This document shows positions 22,801 through 28,839 of a stretch of 64,000 bases of DNA, in pieces. Under the pieces are notes generated by a model that did not search any database, was not told the origin of the DNA, and worked only from the letters and a program-made list of their open reading frames with translations. The stretch comes from Acinetobacter shaoyimingii (GTDB lineage Bacteria; Pseudomonadota; Gammaproteobacteria; Pseudomonadales; Moraxellaceae), in contig NZ_CP049801.1 in assembly GCF_011578045.1 (NCBI RefSeq), positions 2,046,001 through 2,110,000 of the forward strand. Direction: 5' to 3'. Position 1 is the first letter of the stretch. Each line of letters opens with the position of its first letter. A program made the translations under genes and the position numbers.

Positions 22801-22854
22801 TGGAACGGCCGCATTCAATCCACTATTACTATCTAATAATAATATTTTATTCAT
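10879..22854 (-). CDS. Giant type I-secreted biofilm-associated (BapA-like) repeat adhesin
   Basis: About 3991 residues. The start is the ATG at 22852-22854, six bases after GGTGG. Domain order: a BapA-prefix-like N-terminus (residues 1 to about 115), a hydrophobic stretch (GLMVLAPIIAGGIAHWLIRS), an Asp/Gly-rich linker (DDDDDDNGGGGG), three divergent Ig-like SWM-type domains, ten near-identical 121-residue copies, and four more divergent SWM domains. Four BapA-type Ig domains follow (KIAGDDFVLNGTEL class), then four VCBS-like modules (GDYSYT, GDYIYT, GTYTYQ, GSYTYT). It ends in a type I secretion target of the VCA0849 type (GSEGNDSIESGAANDTYTMG...). The composition is very acidic and has essentially no Cys, as usual for secreted adhesins. 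The role (cell attachment, biofilm) is inferred from family. No exporter genes lie nearby. Confidence 0.9.
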   Translation of the reverse strand: MNKILLLDSNSGLNAAVPNGIQKVKLANHPSIIKFENTLENIRSISKLNNDVVIQLADGKQLVLDNFFSQANHLVINGQNESLLWVKFTDAEGNFIDPVEYEPIENIEALDEEAGSSGLMVLAPIIAGGIAHWLIRSLIDSDKDNSSSNPDDDDDDNGGGGGSNDAPVLQTYIVNEEGVIELTFDKNLDDDHLPLNTYFEITVDSVIATITAIGIDPSNPKKLIIKTDPPIYENSVVTLKYTDPTTGNDEFAIQSESGADAASFTRTLMNQSELEDDNNNNDDAPVIETAVVNSDGDRIVLTFDKDLDSTNLPDLNTFVVRANGQNIPVTSFEIVPETVNGETTTNTLILHVAPKIKAGRDVIIEYTDPTSVDDENAIQSTTGVDTDSFQTIVTNQSTYTGNPDDSDAPYLIAAEVNAEGVIELTFNEDLDDQYLPVANDFTILVGNQLVVITSITIDPVNASLVSITTSPTITVGQSVVVVYEDPSDGDDIYALQGTTGQDVEDFDTSATGGVPVENNSEVEPVDTDPPTLESAEVNTDGIIELTFSEDLDGDNLPDLEDFVIIVDDEPVVVTSIELDSTDPSKVIITTAPVITAGQDVVVQYTDPSAGNDPKALQDEAGNDVEDFDTSATGGVPVENNSEVEPADTDPPTLESAEVNTDGIIELTFSEDLDGDNLPDLEDFVITVDDEPVVVTAIELDSTDPYKVIITTAPVITAGQDVVVQYTDPSAGNDPKALQDEAGNDVQDFDTSATGGVPVENNSEVEPVDTDPPTLVTAEVNTDGIIELTFSEDLDGDNLPDLEDFVITVDDEPVVVTAIELDSTDPSKVIITTAPVITAGQDVVVQYTDPSAGNDPKALQDEAGNDVEDFDTSATGGVPVENNSEVEPADTDPPTLESAEVNTDGIIELTFSEDLDGDNLPDLEDFAIIVDDEPVVVTAIELDSTDPTKVIITTAPVITAGQDVVVQYTDPSAGNDPKALQDEAGNDVEDFDTSATGGVPVENNSEVEPVDTDPPTLVTAEVNTDGIIELTFSEDLDGDNLPDLEDFVITVDDEPVVVTAIELDSTDPSKVIITTAPVITAGQDVVVQYTDPSAGNDPKALQDEAGNDVEDFDTSATGGVPVENNSEVEPADTDPPTLESAEVNTDGIIELTFSEDLDGDNLPDLEDFVIIVDDEPVVVTSIELDSTDPTKVIITTAPVITAGQDVVVQYTDPSAGNDPKALQDEAGNDVEDFDTSATGGVPVENNSEVEPADTDPPTLESAEVNTDGIIELTFSEDLDGDNLPDLEDFAIIVDDEPVVVTAIELDSTDPSKVIITTAPVITAGQDVVVQYTDPSAGNDPKALQDEAGNDVEDFDTSATGGVPVENNSEVEPADTDPPTLESAEVNTDGIIELTFSEDLDGDNLPDLEDFAIIVDDEPVVVTAIELDSTDPTKVIITTAPVITAGQDVVVQYTDPSAGNDPKALQDEAGNDVQDFDTSATGGVPVENNSEVEPVDTDPPTLVTAEVNTDGIIELTFSEDLDGDNLPDLEDFVITVDDEPVVVTAIELDSTDPSKVIITTAPVITAGQDVVVQYTDPSAGNDPKALQDEAGNDVEDFDTSATGGVPVENNSEVEPADTDPPTLESAEVNTDGIIELTFSEDLDGDNLPDLEDFAIIVDDEPVVVTSIELDSTDPSKVIITTAPVITAGQDVVVQYTDPSPEDDPKALQDEAGNDVEDFDTSAGIGVENNSEIDPDAGPELLDFINGYLDMTLYFDKELDPDHLPLPEHFIVNTYDQTDGNGDPAPRQINIINIALDPEDPSTLILTFSEDMQGNNYLSPLYTAEVIYQDPTQDDDEYAIQDLNGRDAQGFEFEVTVAAAPVDPAPELVAAEVNADGLIILSFDQDIYAPRPPKLSDFVVKVDSVVVNVVSVSVVDWYKVVLVTSPVIHAGKVVIVTYTDPTEDDDLDAIQNYDEQDAESFTVEAVNNSEQGIVLDTAPELIRLEVNVDGVIELVFNEDIDADNLPALDDFIITVDGVVVPVQSISVDPSDASIVYVGTDPVISVGQVVNVIYKDPTTGDDDNALQDLNGNDVDTFVHSADNLSQVPLPDKTPPQLVKVQIIGDTGIELIFDESLDEINLPQISNFTIIVNGTVVSVLGLDVAGNQAHLIMADEIPLNANVQIIYADPTTANDTNALQDLSGNDVGSFVTSVVNTSVKVEITKIAGDDFVLNGTELGLGYIEISGVVTGLAVDEKIYSIKLTIQGRVFDVDLTQIDPSAWSTRIPTTGLNLSNGSIESVKVDVKVVDHLDEIQVKAQVEDEKTFTVDTDFTQQVTHVIHPIDGGNDYILNAEELSDGVVVLSGQVTSAETIELVSVLVEIIDPEDQSVVHTFVDNLITKNGLSWSISVSESTFDFSAYPDHQIKATATVKDSSGNTKDVEVTQEYKVDVVLDSEDTASITIDEIDGVDTVEGEFFVNQNELADGKITVSGKITGVTSPDYVSQLTVTITKIEGGQPVYIEVVLLNPTIVNGVWSVDLTHAGLNLQHRDQPEVKAVATIRDPAGNSTTKEVTQSFTVDTFISNPTASITGIGGNDFIVEGGDLVGGKVEITGQVSSLEEDEFIGDIQLNIVKNPGTPNEVSTVIKYSEDTAVDGIDWVVNNDGTWSVLIPSSMNFSDGLASLQAVIVLKDEAGNTRNLPASQDFEVNIGIVNDNQLNIDLTNDTTNYDENSETETFSSFTVLGLLEGANARGLPGHEFNIGNQANGDSIGKIELTMQVNSLLTVAKSFGVILQKQDINGDWVDYMSAPVGDKGIVASIGSQYALGAIGSDQQQYTLSFNGLPEGTYRVKTYGSMSELSELIESVELRNLGSGGYLLGKENQNAIIDAVIDVLQQGEPSPAVTELINLLTGILNVVNALTSPLSNLIYRLVNEPLLQPLFTILDQALDAVLTELLSNTVTLFEATEITITATEAFFNQAEFLTGDDDIRLNALADDSPGLILTGIKNQTNAAVDVLDTNEPVVVHGQYGKLTIASNGDYSYTLYPTLTPKAGMTDVFTYFASFPGETTQYSANITININGGTNQEIDAIDNQVGLTLDVTPNVIDLANQTTTAGGLAYIGLGSVLDLTALNVNRVLSINVANQTERKITFEAESGGIQILTDYDLFIYKLNTNTNHYELFMKQEKWFGVGLFGGKTNQGLTLDFESGQYLALLEPTTGINVAFGYTLKTTKDQLLDYANPVSVQGKAEGNVITDIDVQHGADSIPATGVYVTEVTANGVTLQVENNAVDEGTTIEGHYGTLTIFGNGDYIYTASNSKTFNYGDVDQFSYTIYDPVSGQSSQAQLSIVLNYIAAYQDIQTESVMLNILPLQKNIANVDLNNAVKNDVTMGKSAATAFGVAAINLGQVIDTDLISSTNSIAIKVDTGELVSMKFKATGYETISIGGSYDLHIYKKNEHGQLELYYNKSQFLTIPLSLLIPIGGIYNTPINMTFTEGEYYAYLTSASGVGIIGGATLSVSDIQVQDFNTPAIYQGDLEGQIDLGTETLHSVNGRDFSGTDPVVIVGKYGTLIVQGNGTYTYQVDPSLTQPPFGKIDTFSYVSKNSANQLTTHALNIKISTVDANKDLILDGGGEHLIAAVMTNKTETLHIEDASKTLNWGQSFTKNIHFTVTDLNALQTLNFTLNGELTVKLNNYNTSMEYQIYRLDESNGSITRVLFDQKTSNAVKNLTTLSTTINSGDLIPGNYVIELKVNGYDWSNTKYSYDLDIHQVYLDQWTPISGTNYNTETVTGNFLTNDHFSDGLKNQSMIKFGFNYLSLDPSKATQTIQLTGKYGNLIVKSDGSYTYTPNGKGGGRDVFEYEIISPTGETDRSTIEFNIGKVVTGSEGNDSIESGAANDTYTMGAGSDTVIFDILNRSHENGGNGFDTWTDFNVGANSDKVDISGLLTNYDTSKNIYDYVYVYKSGADLIISIDRDGVGQDYAQTDLVKLTGVANHASFTSSNEQQILDLLLSNQQIILH
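17655..21279. repeat. Ten tandem 363-bp repeats inside the adhesin gene
   Basis: Ten consecutive units of 363 bp (121 codons), each translating as DTDPPT...AEVNTDGIIELTFSED...NNSEVEP. Units differ by a few coordinated substitutions: ESAEV or VTAEV at the start, FVII/FVIT/FAII in the middle, SKV/TKV/YKV, and VEDF or VQDF near the end. The last unit (around 17.7 kb) diverges at its end (PSPEDDPK, IGVENNSEIDPD). The bases are also nearly identical, which marks recent duplication or conversion and a site where copy number could vary and assemblies could collapse. Confidence 0.95.
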
Positions 22855-23247
22855 TTTATCCACCAATTTTATTGTTTTTTAAATAATATCACCATTATTT
22901 AAATCATACTATTTTACTCAGTTATTTTTTTAAACAAATTAATCACTTATATTTGAATTAATTTATGTATTAATTATTTTATGTGATGAAATCTACATTT
23001 AATTATCAAAAGTTTTAGCACGTTTATTATTTTAGTTATGCTAAATTATTTATGAATAAACAGTTAAATTTTTATGTTTTTAATAAAAATAATATAAAAA
23101 TAATATTATTTAAATTAAATTACGTACAATTGTTTTGTTTAAAAACAAATAATTAAAGTGGTTTTATTCATATTTTTGGATAATCCAAATATTAGCTTTT
23201 TTTAGCTTAAAATGATGAAATCCTCTTAAGATTGAGGATTGCAATTC

Positions 23248-23268
23248 CTTAAGCAGGATTCGGTTTAT
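23248..23268. repeat. Solo IS982 terminal inverted repeat (remnant)
   Basis: CTTAAGCAGGATTCGG matches 16 bases of the right end of the complete IS at 10246-10261, then continues with TTT instead of GTT. No transposase or left end lies beside it. It looks like a relic of an earlier IS982-family insertion, on the opposite side of the adhesin gene from the intact copy. Confidence 0.65.
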
Positions 23269-23823
23269 TTAAATTTTATATTCTATAAAAAATAGAATTT
23301 ATTCTAAAAATACATTTTTTAAATAAATTTTAATTTTTTAAAGCCAAAAAAATACAAACAATAAAATTTATCACTTTAATTAAGTAATGAGCACCAGACC
23401 ACATAATATAAATTAACCATGATTGATTTTATATTATTAAAAAAACAAATCTAAATCATTTTAAAAATTAGCATTAAATTATCAAATAGAAATTTAATAG
23501 TTGTTTTAATCTATTGTCACAAATGCAATGCTATGATGGTGTATAGAACGATTGAATATGCGAAATTTGCAAAAAAAAATTAAAAATGAATTTAATCCAA
23601 CCTATTCCTTTGTATCTAAATTTATCCAATGTTGTACTTTTTAAATTCTTATTCCAATGAATCATTGTGTTATTTGATTGGGCTTTTTGGATAAAGTTTG
23701 CATATAGCTATGGCTAAAACACTATTCACCTAGGTCATTGAGCGATAAAACAACTAAGGACAACAAATACTGCAACATGACTGAACGTCCTTACATTTGA
23801 ACTTTGAAGCTTAAAAATAAATA

Positions 23824-23851
23824 ACAACTGGGTTATAGCTTACCCAGTTGT
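23824..23851 (-). terminator. Hairpin terminator of the ent operon
   Basis: Perfect 10-bp arms ACAACTGGGT/ACCCAGTTGT with an 8-base loop. On the minus strand they are followed by TATTTATTTTT. It lies about 130 bases after the aryl carrier protein stop. Confidence 0.6.
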
Positions 23852-23984
23852 GAAGTATTCCCTTTCTGGTTCAGAACGACATTTAGGGTAGTCTTAGCCA
23901 TAACCCTGAGCAAAACAAAGTATGCTTTGTTTGCTGCGCAAGATGCAGCGAGCGGCGACATCATCTTTTAAATATCAATATCCC

Positions 23985-24230
23985 CTAATTTAAAATCTTT
24001 TCAATCCATGCCTGCAAATTTGGTTCTTCTGCCAATCCTTCAAAGCTCACATTGCTCCCTTGTTCTTGCCAAATTCCCACCAGAGTCATTAAGCGAACAG
24101 AGTCTAGACCCAACAATAATAAATCATCATCCATTTGAATGTCTTCAGCAGGAATTTCCAGCTCAGCACTCACCAATTGAATAATAGAATCCTTCGAGAG
24201 TAGATACTGTTGTTCAGTTAAGTCTTTCAT
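23985..24230 (-). CDS. Free-standing aryl carrier protein (ArCP) for DHB
   Basis: An 81-residue carrier protein. Its Ser in GLDSVRLMTL should carry 4'-phosphopantetheine (added by the EntD-type enzyme at 38.8 kb), and EntE then loads 2,3-dihydroxybenzoate on it. It resembles the C-terminal ArCP domain of EntB (E. coli GLDSVRMMAL), with the AEEPNLQAWIEKIL end matching the EntB AKNPTIDAWWKLL region. In most catecholate systems this domain is fused to the isochorismatase; here it is a separate gene whose ATG overlaps the entB stop (ATGA), so the two are translationally coupled. It is the last gene of the DHB operon. Confidence 0.88.
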   Translation of the reverse strand: MKDLTEQQYLLSKDSIIQLVSAELEIPAEDIQMDDDLLLLGLDSVRLMTLVGIWQEQGSNVSFEGLAEEPNLQAWIEKILN

Positions 24231-24871
24231 TTATGCTTTACCCACTGTTGAATAATTTGATCGGTAGACATGACTTGAGCACAACGTGTGCTGGAATATT
24301 TCAACGCCATTTCATGCTCATCTAAACTAAAATCTGCCAAAGCATCAGCGGCCATAAAAGGCTGAATATTTAACATAAAGGCTTCTGCAGCACTCATCAA
24401 ACAACCAATATGTGCATACACACCACATATAACCAGTTGATTGCGTTTCCACGATGTCATTCGCTCTTCTAAATTTGAAAATTTAAACGCACTGTAGCGC
24501 CATTTTTCCAGCACAATATCTTCAGAATCAGGCTTCAGCTCATCATGAATTTTGGTCATTTCAGGATCTGCTTTTAAACCTTTACCCCAAAAATCAGTTA
24601 ACAGTTGACGATGTTCTGGCGTTTGATCGCCAGATTGAGCCGTATAAACGATAGGTATTCCAAGCTTCCTCGCAGTTTGGATTAACTGTCTACTATGCTC
24701 AATTAATGTTGGAATCGGTGCAGCTTGAGTGTCATAAAAATCCAGAAAATATTGCTGCATGTCATGCACCAATAAAACTGATTTTTCGGGATTTAAGCTC
24801 CAGCAGGTTTTATTTAAAGGATAGCTGTCATATCGTGGCATCGGGTATGACGCAATTTTAGGAATACTCAT
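24227..24871 (-). CDS. entB: Isochorismatase (EntB without carrier domain)
   Basis: Converts isochorismate to 2,3-dihydro-2,3-dihydroxybenzoate and pyruvate. 214 residues match only the N-terminal catalytic part of EntB (usually about 285 with ArCP). Catalytic triad candidates are the Asp in VLLVHDMQQYF, the Lys in VLEKWRYSAF and the Cys in GVYAHIGCLMSAAEAF. The typical EntB opening IPKIASYPMPRYDSYPLNK is present. It starts 12 bases after entE and overlaps the ArCP gene by four bases. The sequence is full length for a catalytic domain, not a frameshifted EntB. Confidence 0.93.
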   Translation of the reverse strand: MSIPKIASYPMPRYDSYPLNKTCWSLNPEKSVLLVHDMQQYFLDFYDTQAAPIPTLIEHSRQLIQTARKLGIPIVYTAQSGDQTPEHRQLLTDFWGKGLKADPEMTKIHDELKPDSEDIVLEKWRYSAFKFSNLEERMTSWKRNQLVICGVYAHIGCLMSAAEAFMLNIQPFMAADALADFSLDEHEMALKYSSTRCAQVMSTDQIIQQWVKHK

Positions 24872-24883
24872 TTTTTAATCCGT

Positions 24884-26542
24884 TTAACTGACCTGTTGAA
24901 TTTCAAATTTTTTGACCAATGATTTTTTATCAATTTTGCCAAAAGCGGTATATGGGAAGTGATCAAGAAACTCGATTCGATCTGGTATTTTGTAAGTCGC
25001 CAAACCAACATTTTGGATATACTGTTTTAAAATTAATCCGCGTCTAAACTCACTTGGATCATCAGGCTGAGATTGCCATAAAACAAATGCACAGCTCTTT
25101 TCCCCCAATACCTCATCAGGCATGGCGACCAAGGCGACAAGTTTGACTTGAGGATGGGTAATGAGGGCTTGTTCCACTTCTTCAGTGGCAATTTTTTCAC
25201 CGCCACGATTAATTTGATCTTTTGCACGTCCTTCAACCACAATACAGCCATCTTCTCGAAGCCGGACTAAATCTCCAGTTCGATAAAAACCATCTGTAGT
25301 GAAAGAACGTAGATTATGCTCTGGAGCATTATAGTAACCACGAATCGTATATGGTCCCCGCGTCAACAGATGACCGACGTCTCCTTGTGGTACAGGCTGA
25401 TCCTCATCATTTACAATCAGTATTTCATCATCTATGCAGAGTTTTCGCCCTTGTGTATGAACAATCTGCTCTTTGGTCATGTCAAAACGGGTGTAATTGA
25501 CCAAACCTTCTGCCATGCCAAAAACTTGCTGTAGTTTCACTTGGAATTCATCAATTAAGCGTAAGGCAACCACATCTGCTAAGCGTGCTCCGCCCACTTG
25601 TAAGCATCTTAAGCTTGATAAAATATCATCTTTATCTTTGGCTGCTTTATCCATCCATGGACGTACCAAAGCTGGGACGAGACACACGTCCGTGACCTGA
25701 TGTTTTCGGATGAGTTCAAAGGCTTGCGCTGGACTAGGATCAGTACCCAATACAACTGCCCCACCGCTATAGAAAATGCCCAATGCTCCTGCAGAACTCA
25801 TCGAAAAGTTATGTGCAGCAGGCAAAACCATTAACAGCTTTGATGTTTCATCTAAACAGCAAATTTTGCTACTTTCACGAACACTATATAAATAGTCATC
25901 ATGGGTTCTTGGAATCAGTTTAGGTATACCAGTACTACCGCCAGACAGCTGTAAAAAAGCCACTTGTTCTGGCGAGCTTGCGCTATATTGAGATGGTTGG
26001 AACAGTTCTGGGGTTTCTAATAATGCCGCTACAGCGTGAAACTCCTGCGACTCACCAAGTACAAAAACATGTTCCAAAGCATGATGCATGCTCTTCAGCT
26101 TTCGAGCTAATTCTCGATAATCAAATTTTTGCGCACCGACATCTGCACAGAAATAAGCTTTGGCTTGCGTTTGCTCCACAAAACTATTGAGTTCTGAAAA
26201 ACGATGTGCTGGTAAGGACATGACGGGTAATGCACCCAATCGAATCAAAGCAAAAAATATGATGTAAAAAGCATGATGATTCGGTAACTGTACAATGGCT
26301 TTATCACCAGATCGCAAGCCTAATTGATACAGATTTTCAGCACAATCACTGACCAGCAGGTTAAATGTCTTATAAGAGATCTGCTGATCTTCACAATAAA
26401 TAGCAATATGATGGGGATATTTTTCTGCACATTCCTGTAAAAAATCACTCAGATTCTGTCCAATCCAATAACCTTTCTCCCGATACAAACGAGCAAATTC
26501 TTCAGGATATGGAACAGCACCTGCTAAATAATGACTTTGCAT
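24884..26542 (-). CDS. entE: 2,3-dihydroxybenzoate-AMP ligase
   Basis: Activates DHB as the adenylate and loads it on the aryl carrier protein. 552 residues, close to the usual ~540. The adenylate-forming signatures are visible: LQLSGGSTGIPKLIPRTHDD (P-loop region), QQVFGMAEGLVNYTR, YRTGDLVRLREDGCIVVEGR, the hinge RAKDQINRGGEKI, and the C-terminal catalytic Lys in PYTAFGKIDKKSL. It is 14 bases downstream of entC in a tight minus-strand operon. Confidence 0.95.
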   Translation of the reverse strand: MQSHYLAGAVPYPEEFARLYREKGYWIGQNLSDFLQECAEKYPHHIAIYCEDQQISYKTFNLLVSDCAENLYQLGLRSGDKAIVQLPNHHAFYIIFFALIRLGALPVMSLPAHRFSELNSFVEQTQAKAYFCADVGAQKFDYRELARKLKSMHHALEHVFVLGESQEFHAVAALLETPELFQPSQYSASSPEQVAFLQLSGGSTGIPKLIPRTHDDYLYSVRESSKICCLDETSKLLMVLPAAHNFSMSSAGALGIFYSGGAVVLGTDPSPAQAFELIRKHQVTDVCLVPALVRPWMDKAAKDKDDILSSLRCLQVGGARLADVVALRLIDEFQVKLQQVFGMAEGLVNYTRFDMTKEQIVHTQGRKLCIDDEILIVNDEDQPVPQGDVGHLLTRGPYTIRGYYNAPEHNLRSFTTDGFYRTGDLVRLREDGCIVVEGRAKDQINRGGEKIATEEVEQALITHPQVKLVALVAMPDEVLGEKSCAFVLWQSQPDDPSEFRRGLILKQYIQNVGLATYKIPDRIEFLDHFPYTAFGKIDKKSLVKKFEIQQVS

Positions 26543-26556
26543 TTTATTTCCTTTGC

Positions 26557-27771
26557 TTAAATTTGGTCAGCCGATAGACCGAAGCCATCAAGTACAGTTC
26601 TGAATTTTGCAGCAGTTTCTAAACGTTCAGCATTGGGATTTGAGGAAGATACAATGCCTGCACCTGCAAATAGACGAGCTGTTGCTGCCTGAACCCGCGC
26701 GCAACGTACAGTGACAGACCACTCGCCATCTCCTTGCGCATTGGCCCAACCCATGGTCCCTGCAAATAATTCGCGATTAAAACGTTCTACTGTGGAAATT
26801 TTTTCACGTGCAAGTGAGGTCGGCTGTCCACAAATGGCAGGTGTTGGATGTAATTTTTCCAACAGATCAAGGACATGCATATCCTGTTTCAACTCGCCTT
26901 CTATAAAGCTGGCTAAATGCCAAAGCCGTTTGGTGCTAATCAAAGTCGGAATTTTGGGAATCGTCAACGAAGAGCATAATGGAGATAAAATATCGCCTAT
27001 CATTTCAATCACTAAAGCATGCTCATAATGATCTTTTTCTGATTTTAATAATTGCTGTGCCATGAGCTGATCCTGCTGTGGATCGTCAATACGAGGGATA
27101 GTTCCTGCAACTGGTCGACTACGGATTTTCCGGCCTTGTTTCGCAATGAGTTGTTCAGGACTTGCTCCCACAAACCAGCCATTTTGTGACGCATGTGTAG
27201 CTACAGCATAGTTATAGCCATGTTGGTTATATTTAGCTAAGTTATAAAATAACTGCGAAATATCAATATTTTCCGCAAAATTTAACTCTAAACTTCGTGC
27301 CAGTACGACTTTATTTAATGCTGTATTTTTGAGATCTTGAATAACCGCATGAACCTGTTGTTGAAATTCCTCTGGGCTTGGTACATATCGTGTGTCGCCA
27401 CCTTTGAGCTGAGGAAGCTTATAGTCTGGGTGCAGGTATAAAACATTTTGATAAATGTTGCTTTGATCCATCAACATCAATTGTAGATCGTTCACATGCC
27501 CAAAGGGAATTCCACCCATTAAAATGGCTTCTTTATGTCCATCGTTTAGCGCTTGATTCAACTGCATTTTCGCAATATTTAATGCTTCAGCAATACTTTT
27601 ACAATCCTGTGTCGCTACATCTTTAATTTTATTTTCCCCTTTTAAAACATACTCGGGGGTTGTAAAAATGAATCCAGATTCACGATCACATTGGAATACT
27701 TCTTCAGCCAATGCGATATACATTTCTGTATAATTTTCTTTATGTATTAAATATGGAATTTGTACTGACAT
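26557..27771 (-). CDS. entC: Isochorismate synthase
   Basis: Takes chorismate into DHB synthesis. 404 residues, the length of EntC/DhbC-type enzymes. Chorismate-binding family motifs are present: KVVLARSLEL, IRSRPVAGTIPR, VIEMIGDILSPL, HPTPAICGQPTSLA and LFAGTMGWANAQGDGEW. GHKEAILMGGIPF near residue 80 is typical of the isochorismate synthase branch and not of TrpE or PabB. It lies 33 bases after entA. Confidence 0.95.
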   Translation of the reverse strand: MSVQIPYLIHKENYTEMYIALAEEVFQCDRESGFIFTTPEYVLKGENKIKDVATQDCKSIAEALNIAKMQLNQALNDGHKEAILMGGIPFGHVNDLQLMLMDQSNIYQNVLYLHPDYKLPQLKGGDTRYVPSPEEFQQQVHAVIQDLKNTALNKVVLARSLELNFAENIDISQLFYNLAKYNQHGYNYAVATHASQNGWFVGASPEQLIAKQGRKIRSRPVAGTIPRIDDPQQDQLMAQQLLKSEKDHYEHALVIEMIGDILSPLCSSLTIPKIPTLISTKRLWHLASFIEGELKQDMHVLDLLEKLHPTPAICGQPTSLAREKISTVERFNRELFAGTMGWANAQGDGEWSVTVRCARVQAATARLFAGAGIVSSSNPNAERLETAAKFRTVLDGFGLSADQI

Positions 27772-27804
27772 ATTTGATTTCCTGATATTTTTATCGGCTT
27801 TAAC

Positions 27805-28575
27805 CTAGACACCCAAGGTGGCACCACCATCAATCACCAGTTCTTGCATGGTGATTTGTGAGGCTTGATCAGAAAGTAGAAAATATACAGCTTCTGCAAT
27901 ATCTTCTGGTTCGGCGAGTTTTTTAAGTGGAATTCCAGTACGGAATTGGGCGAGATCGCCTTCAAGTACACTGGCTGGAGGTTGATCATCTGTCCAAAGC
28001 TGTTTTTGCATTTGGGTCAGTGTAGACCCTGGAGATACGATATTGACGCGCACATTATAGGGTGCAACTTCGAGTCCTAAGTTCCGACAAAAATGACTCA
28101 GTGCAGCCTTTGTTGTCGCATAAAGTCCCAACTGTGTTCTAGGCATTCGCGCACTGTTCGAGCTCACGGTCACGATACTTCCTTTGCCTTTTTGAACAAA
28201 ATGTTTGGCTACCAACTGACTGATCAGAATGGGACCTTGAACGTTGACGGCCCAACTGTGTTGCCAATCTTGAAGTTTGGCGTCCAATAATGAAGTCATG
28301 ATAAGAATACCTGCCACATTGACCAAGCCAATCACTTCATTGCGCTTCATGCACTTTTCAATTAATTTCTGCGTATTTTGAAAATCTGATATGTCCTGAA
28401 CAATCGTCTCTACAGCATGTGCATGATTAGCATCAATCCGTTGCCATAATTCCCATTGTTGCGGATCTGGCTGCTGATCAATGGCAAGCACATGGTAGCC
28501 CTGAATCAGCAATTTATGGGTGATAGCAGCCCCCATGCCTTGTGCAGCCCCTGTCACGATGATTGTTTGTTGCAT
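27805..28575 (-). CDS. entA: 2,3-dihydro-2,3-dihydroxybenzoate dehydrogenase
   Basis: A short-chain dehydrogenase that completes DHB with NAD+. 256 residues. The nucleotide site is VTGAAQGMGAAI; the catalytic Ser and Tyr-Lys are in VTVSSNSARMPR and YATTKAALSHFCRNLG; the EntA-like end is ITMQELVIDGGATLGV. First gene of the minus-strand operon entA-entC-entE-entB-ArCP, transcribed from the divergent promoter region with Fur-like sites. Confidence 0.94.
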   Translation of the reverse strand: MQQTIIVTGAAQGMGAAITHKLLIQGYHVLAIDQQPDPQQWELWQRIDANHAHAVETIVQDISDFQNTQKLIEKCMKRNEVIGLVNVAGILIMTSLLDAKLQDWQHSWAVNVQGPILISQLVAKHFVQKGKGSIVTVSSNSARMPRTQLGLYATTKAALSHFCRNLGLEVAPYNVRVNIVSPGSTLTQMQKQLWTDDQPPASVLEGDLAQFRTGIPLKKLAEPEDIAEAVYFLLSDQASQITMQELVIDGGATLGV

Positions 28576-28619
28576 GTTTAGATCCAGTATTATTCAAGCG
28601 TCTAAAACATAATTGCAAA

Positions 28620-28638
28620 TAATTATCATTATTATCAA
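28620..28638 (-). promoter_or_regulatory. Fur-box-like site upstream of entA
   Basis: Reading the minus strand, the core is GATAATAATGATAATTATT, a good match to the Fur consensus built of GATAAT repeats. It lies 45 bases upstream of the entA start, where it would repress the DHB operon when iron is plentiful. Confidence 0.75.
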
Positions 28639-28761
28639 TAGCAGTATTTTTTAGTTTGTCTTAATTCAGCACAATCTGTTTATTAAATAATCAATTTTTA
28701 AAGCTAAGTTTTTGAATTCTATTTATTTCGTGAAAAAGGCAGTTTTTTAATTAAATTTACT

Positions 28762-28780
28762 GATAATCATTTTCATTTAC
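28762..28780 (+). promoter_or_regulatory. Fur-box-like site upstream of the fes-NRPS operon
   Basis: GATAATCATTTTCATTTAC, followed at once by a second partial repeat (GAATAAGAATCATTTT, 28781-28796). It lies 60-80 bases before the esterase start. Overlapping degenerate repeats of this sort are common at Fur targets. Confidence 0.7.
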
Positions 28781-28839
28781 GAATAAGAATCATTTTGTTA
28801 GTGTGACTTAAATTTTGCTATACCAATAAGTCAGACTTT

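Larger units (their letters stand above)
22855..23984. other. 1.1-kb AT-rich non-coding region upstream of the adhesin
   Basis: Very AT-rich with no supported gene. It should carry the adhesin promoter, and such DNA is typical of silenced surface-protein loci. Inside it are a solo IS982-type end (23248-23268), a hairpin (23824-23851) and a possible small repeat element (about 23703-23950), listed separately. Confidence 0.6.

Noticed and set aside
9280..23268. Composite transposon carrying the adhesin
   Set aside because: The second IS end is a lone ~20-bp remnant with no transposase, no left end and no shared target duplication; only a bracket can be stated.
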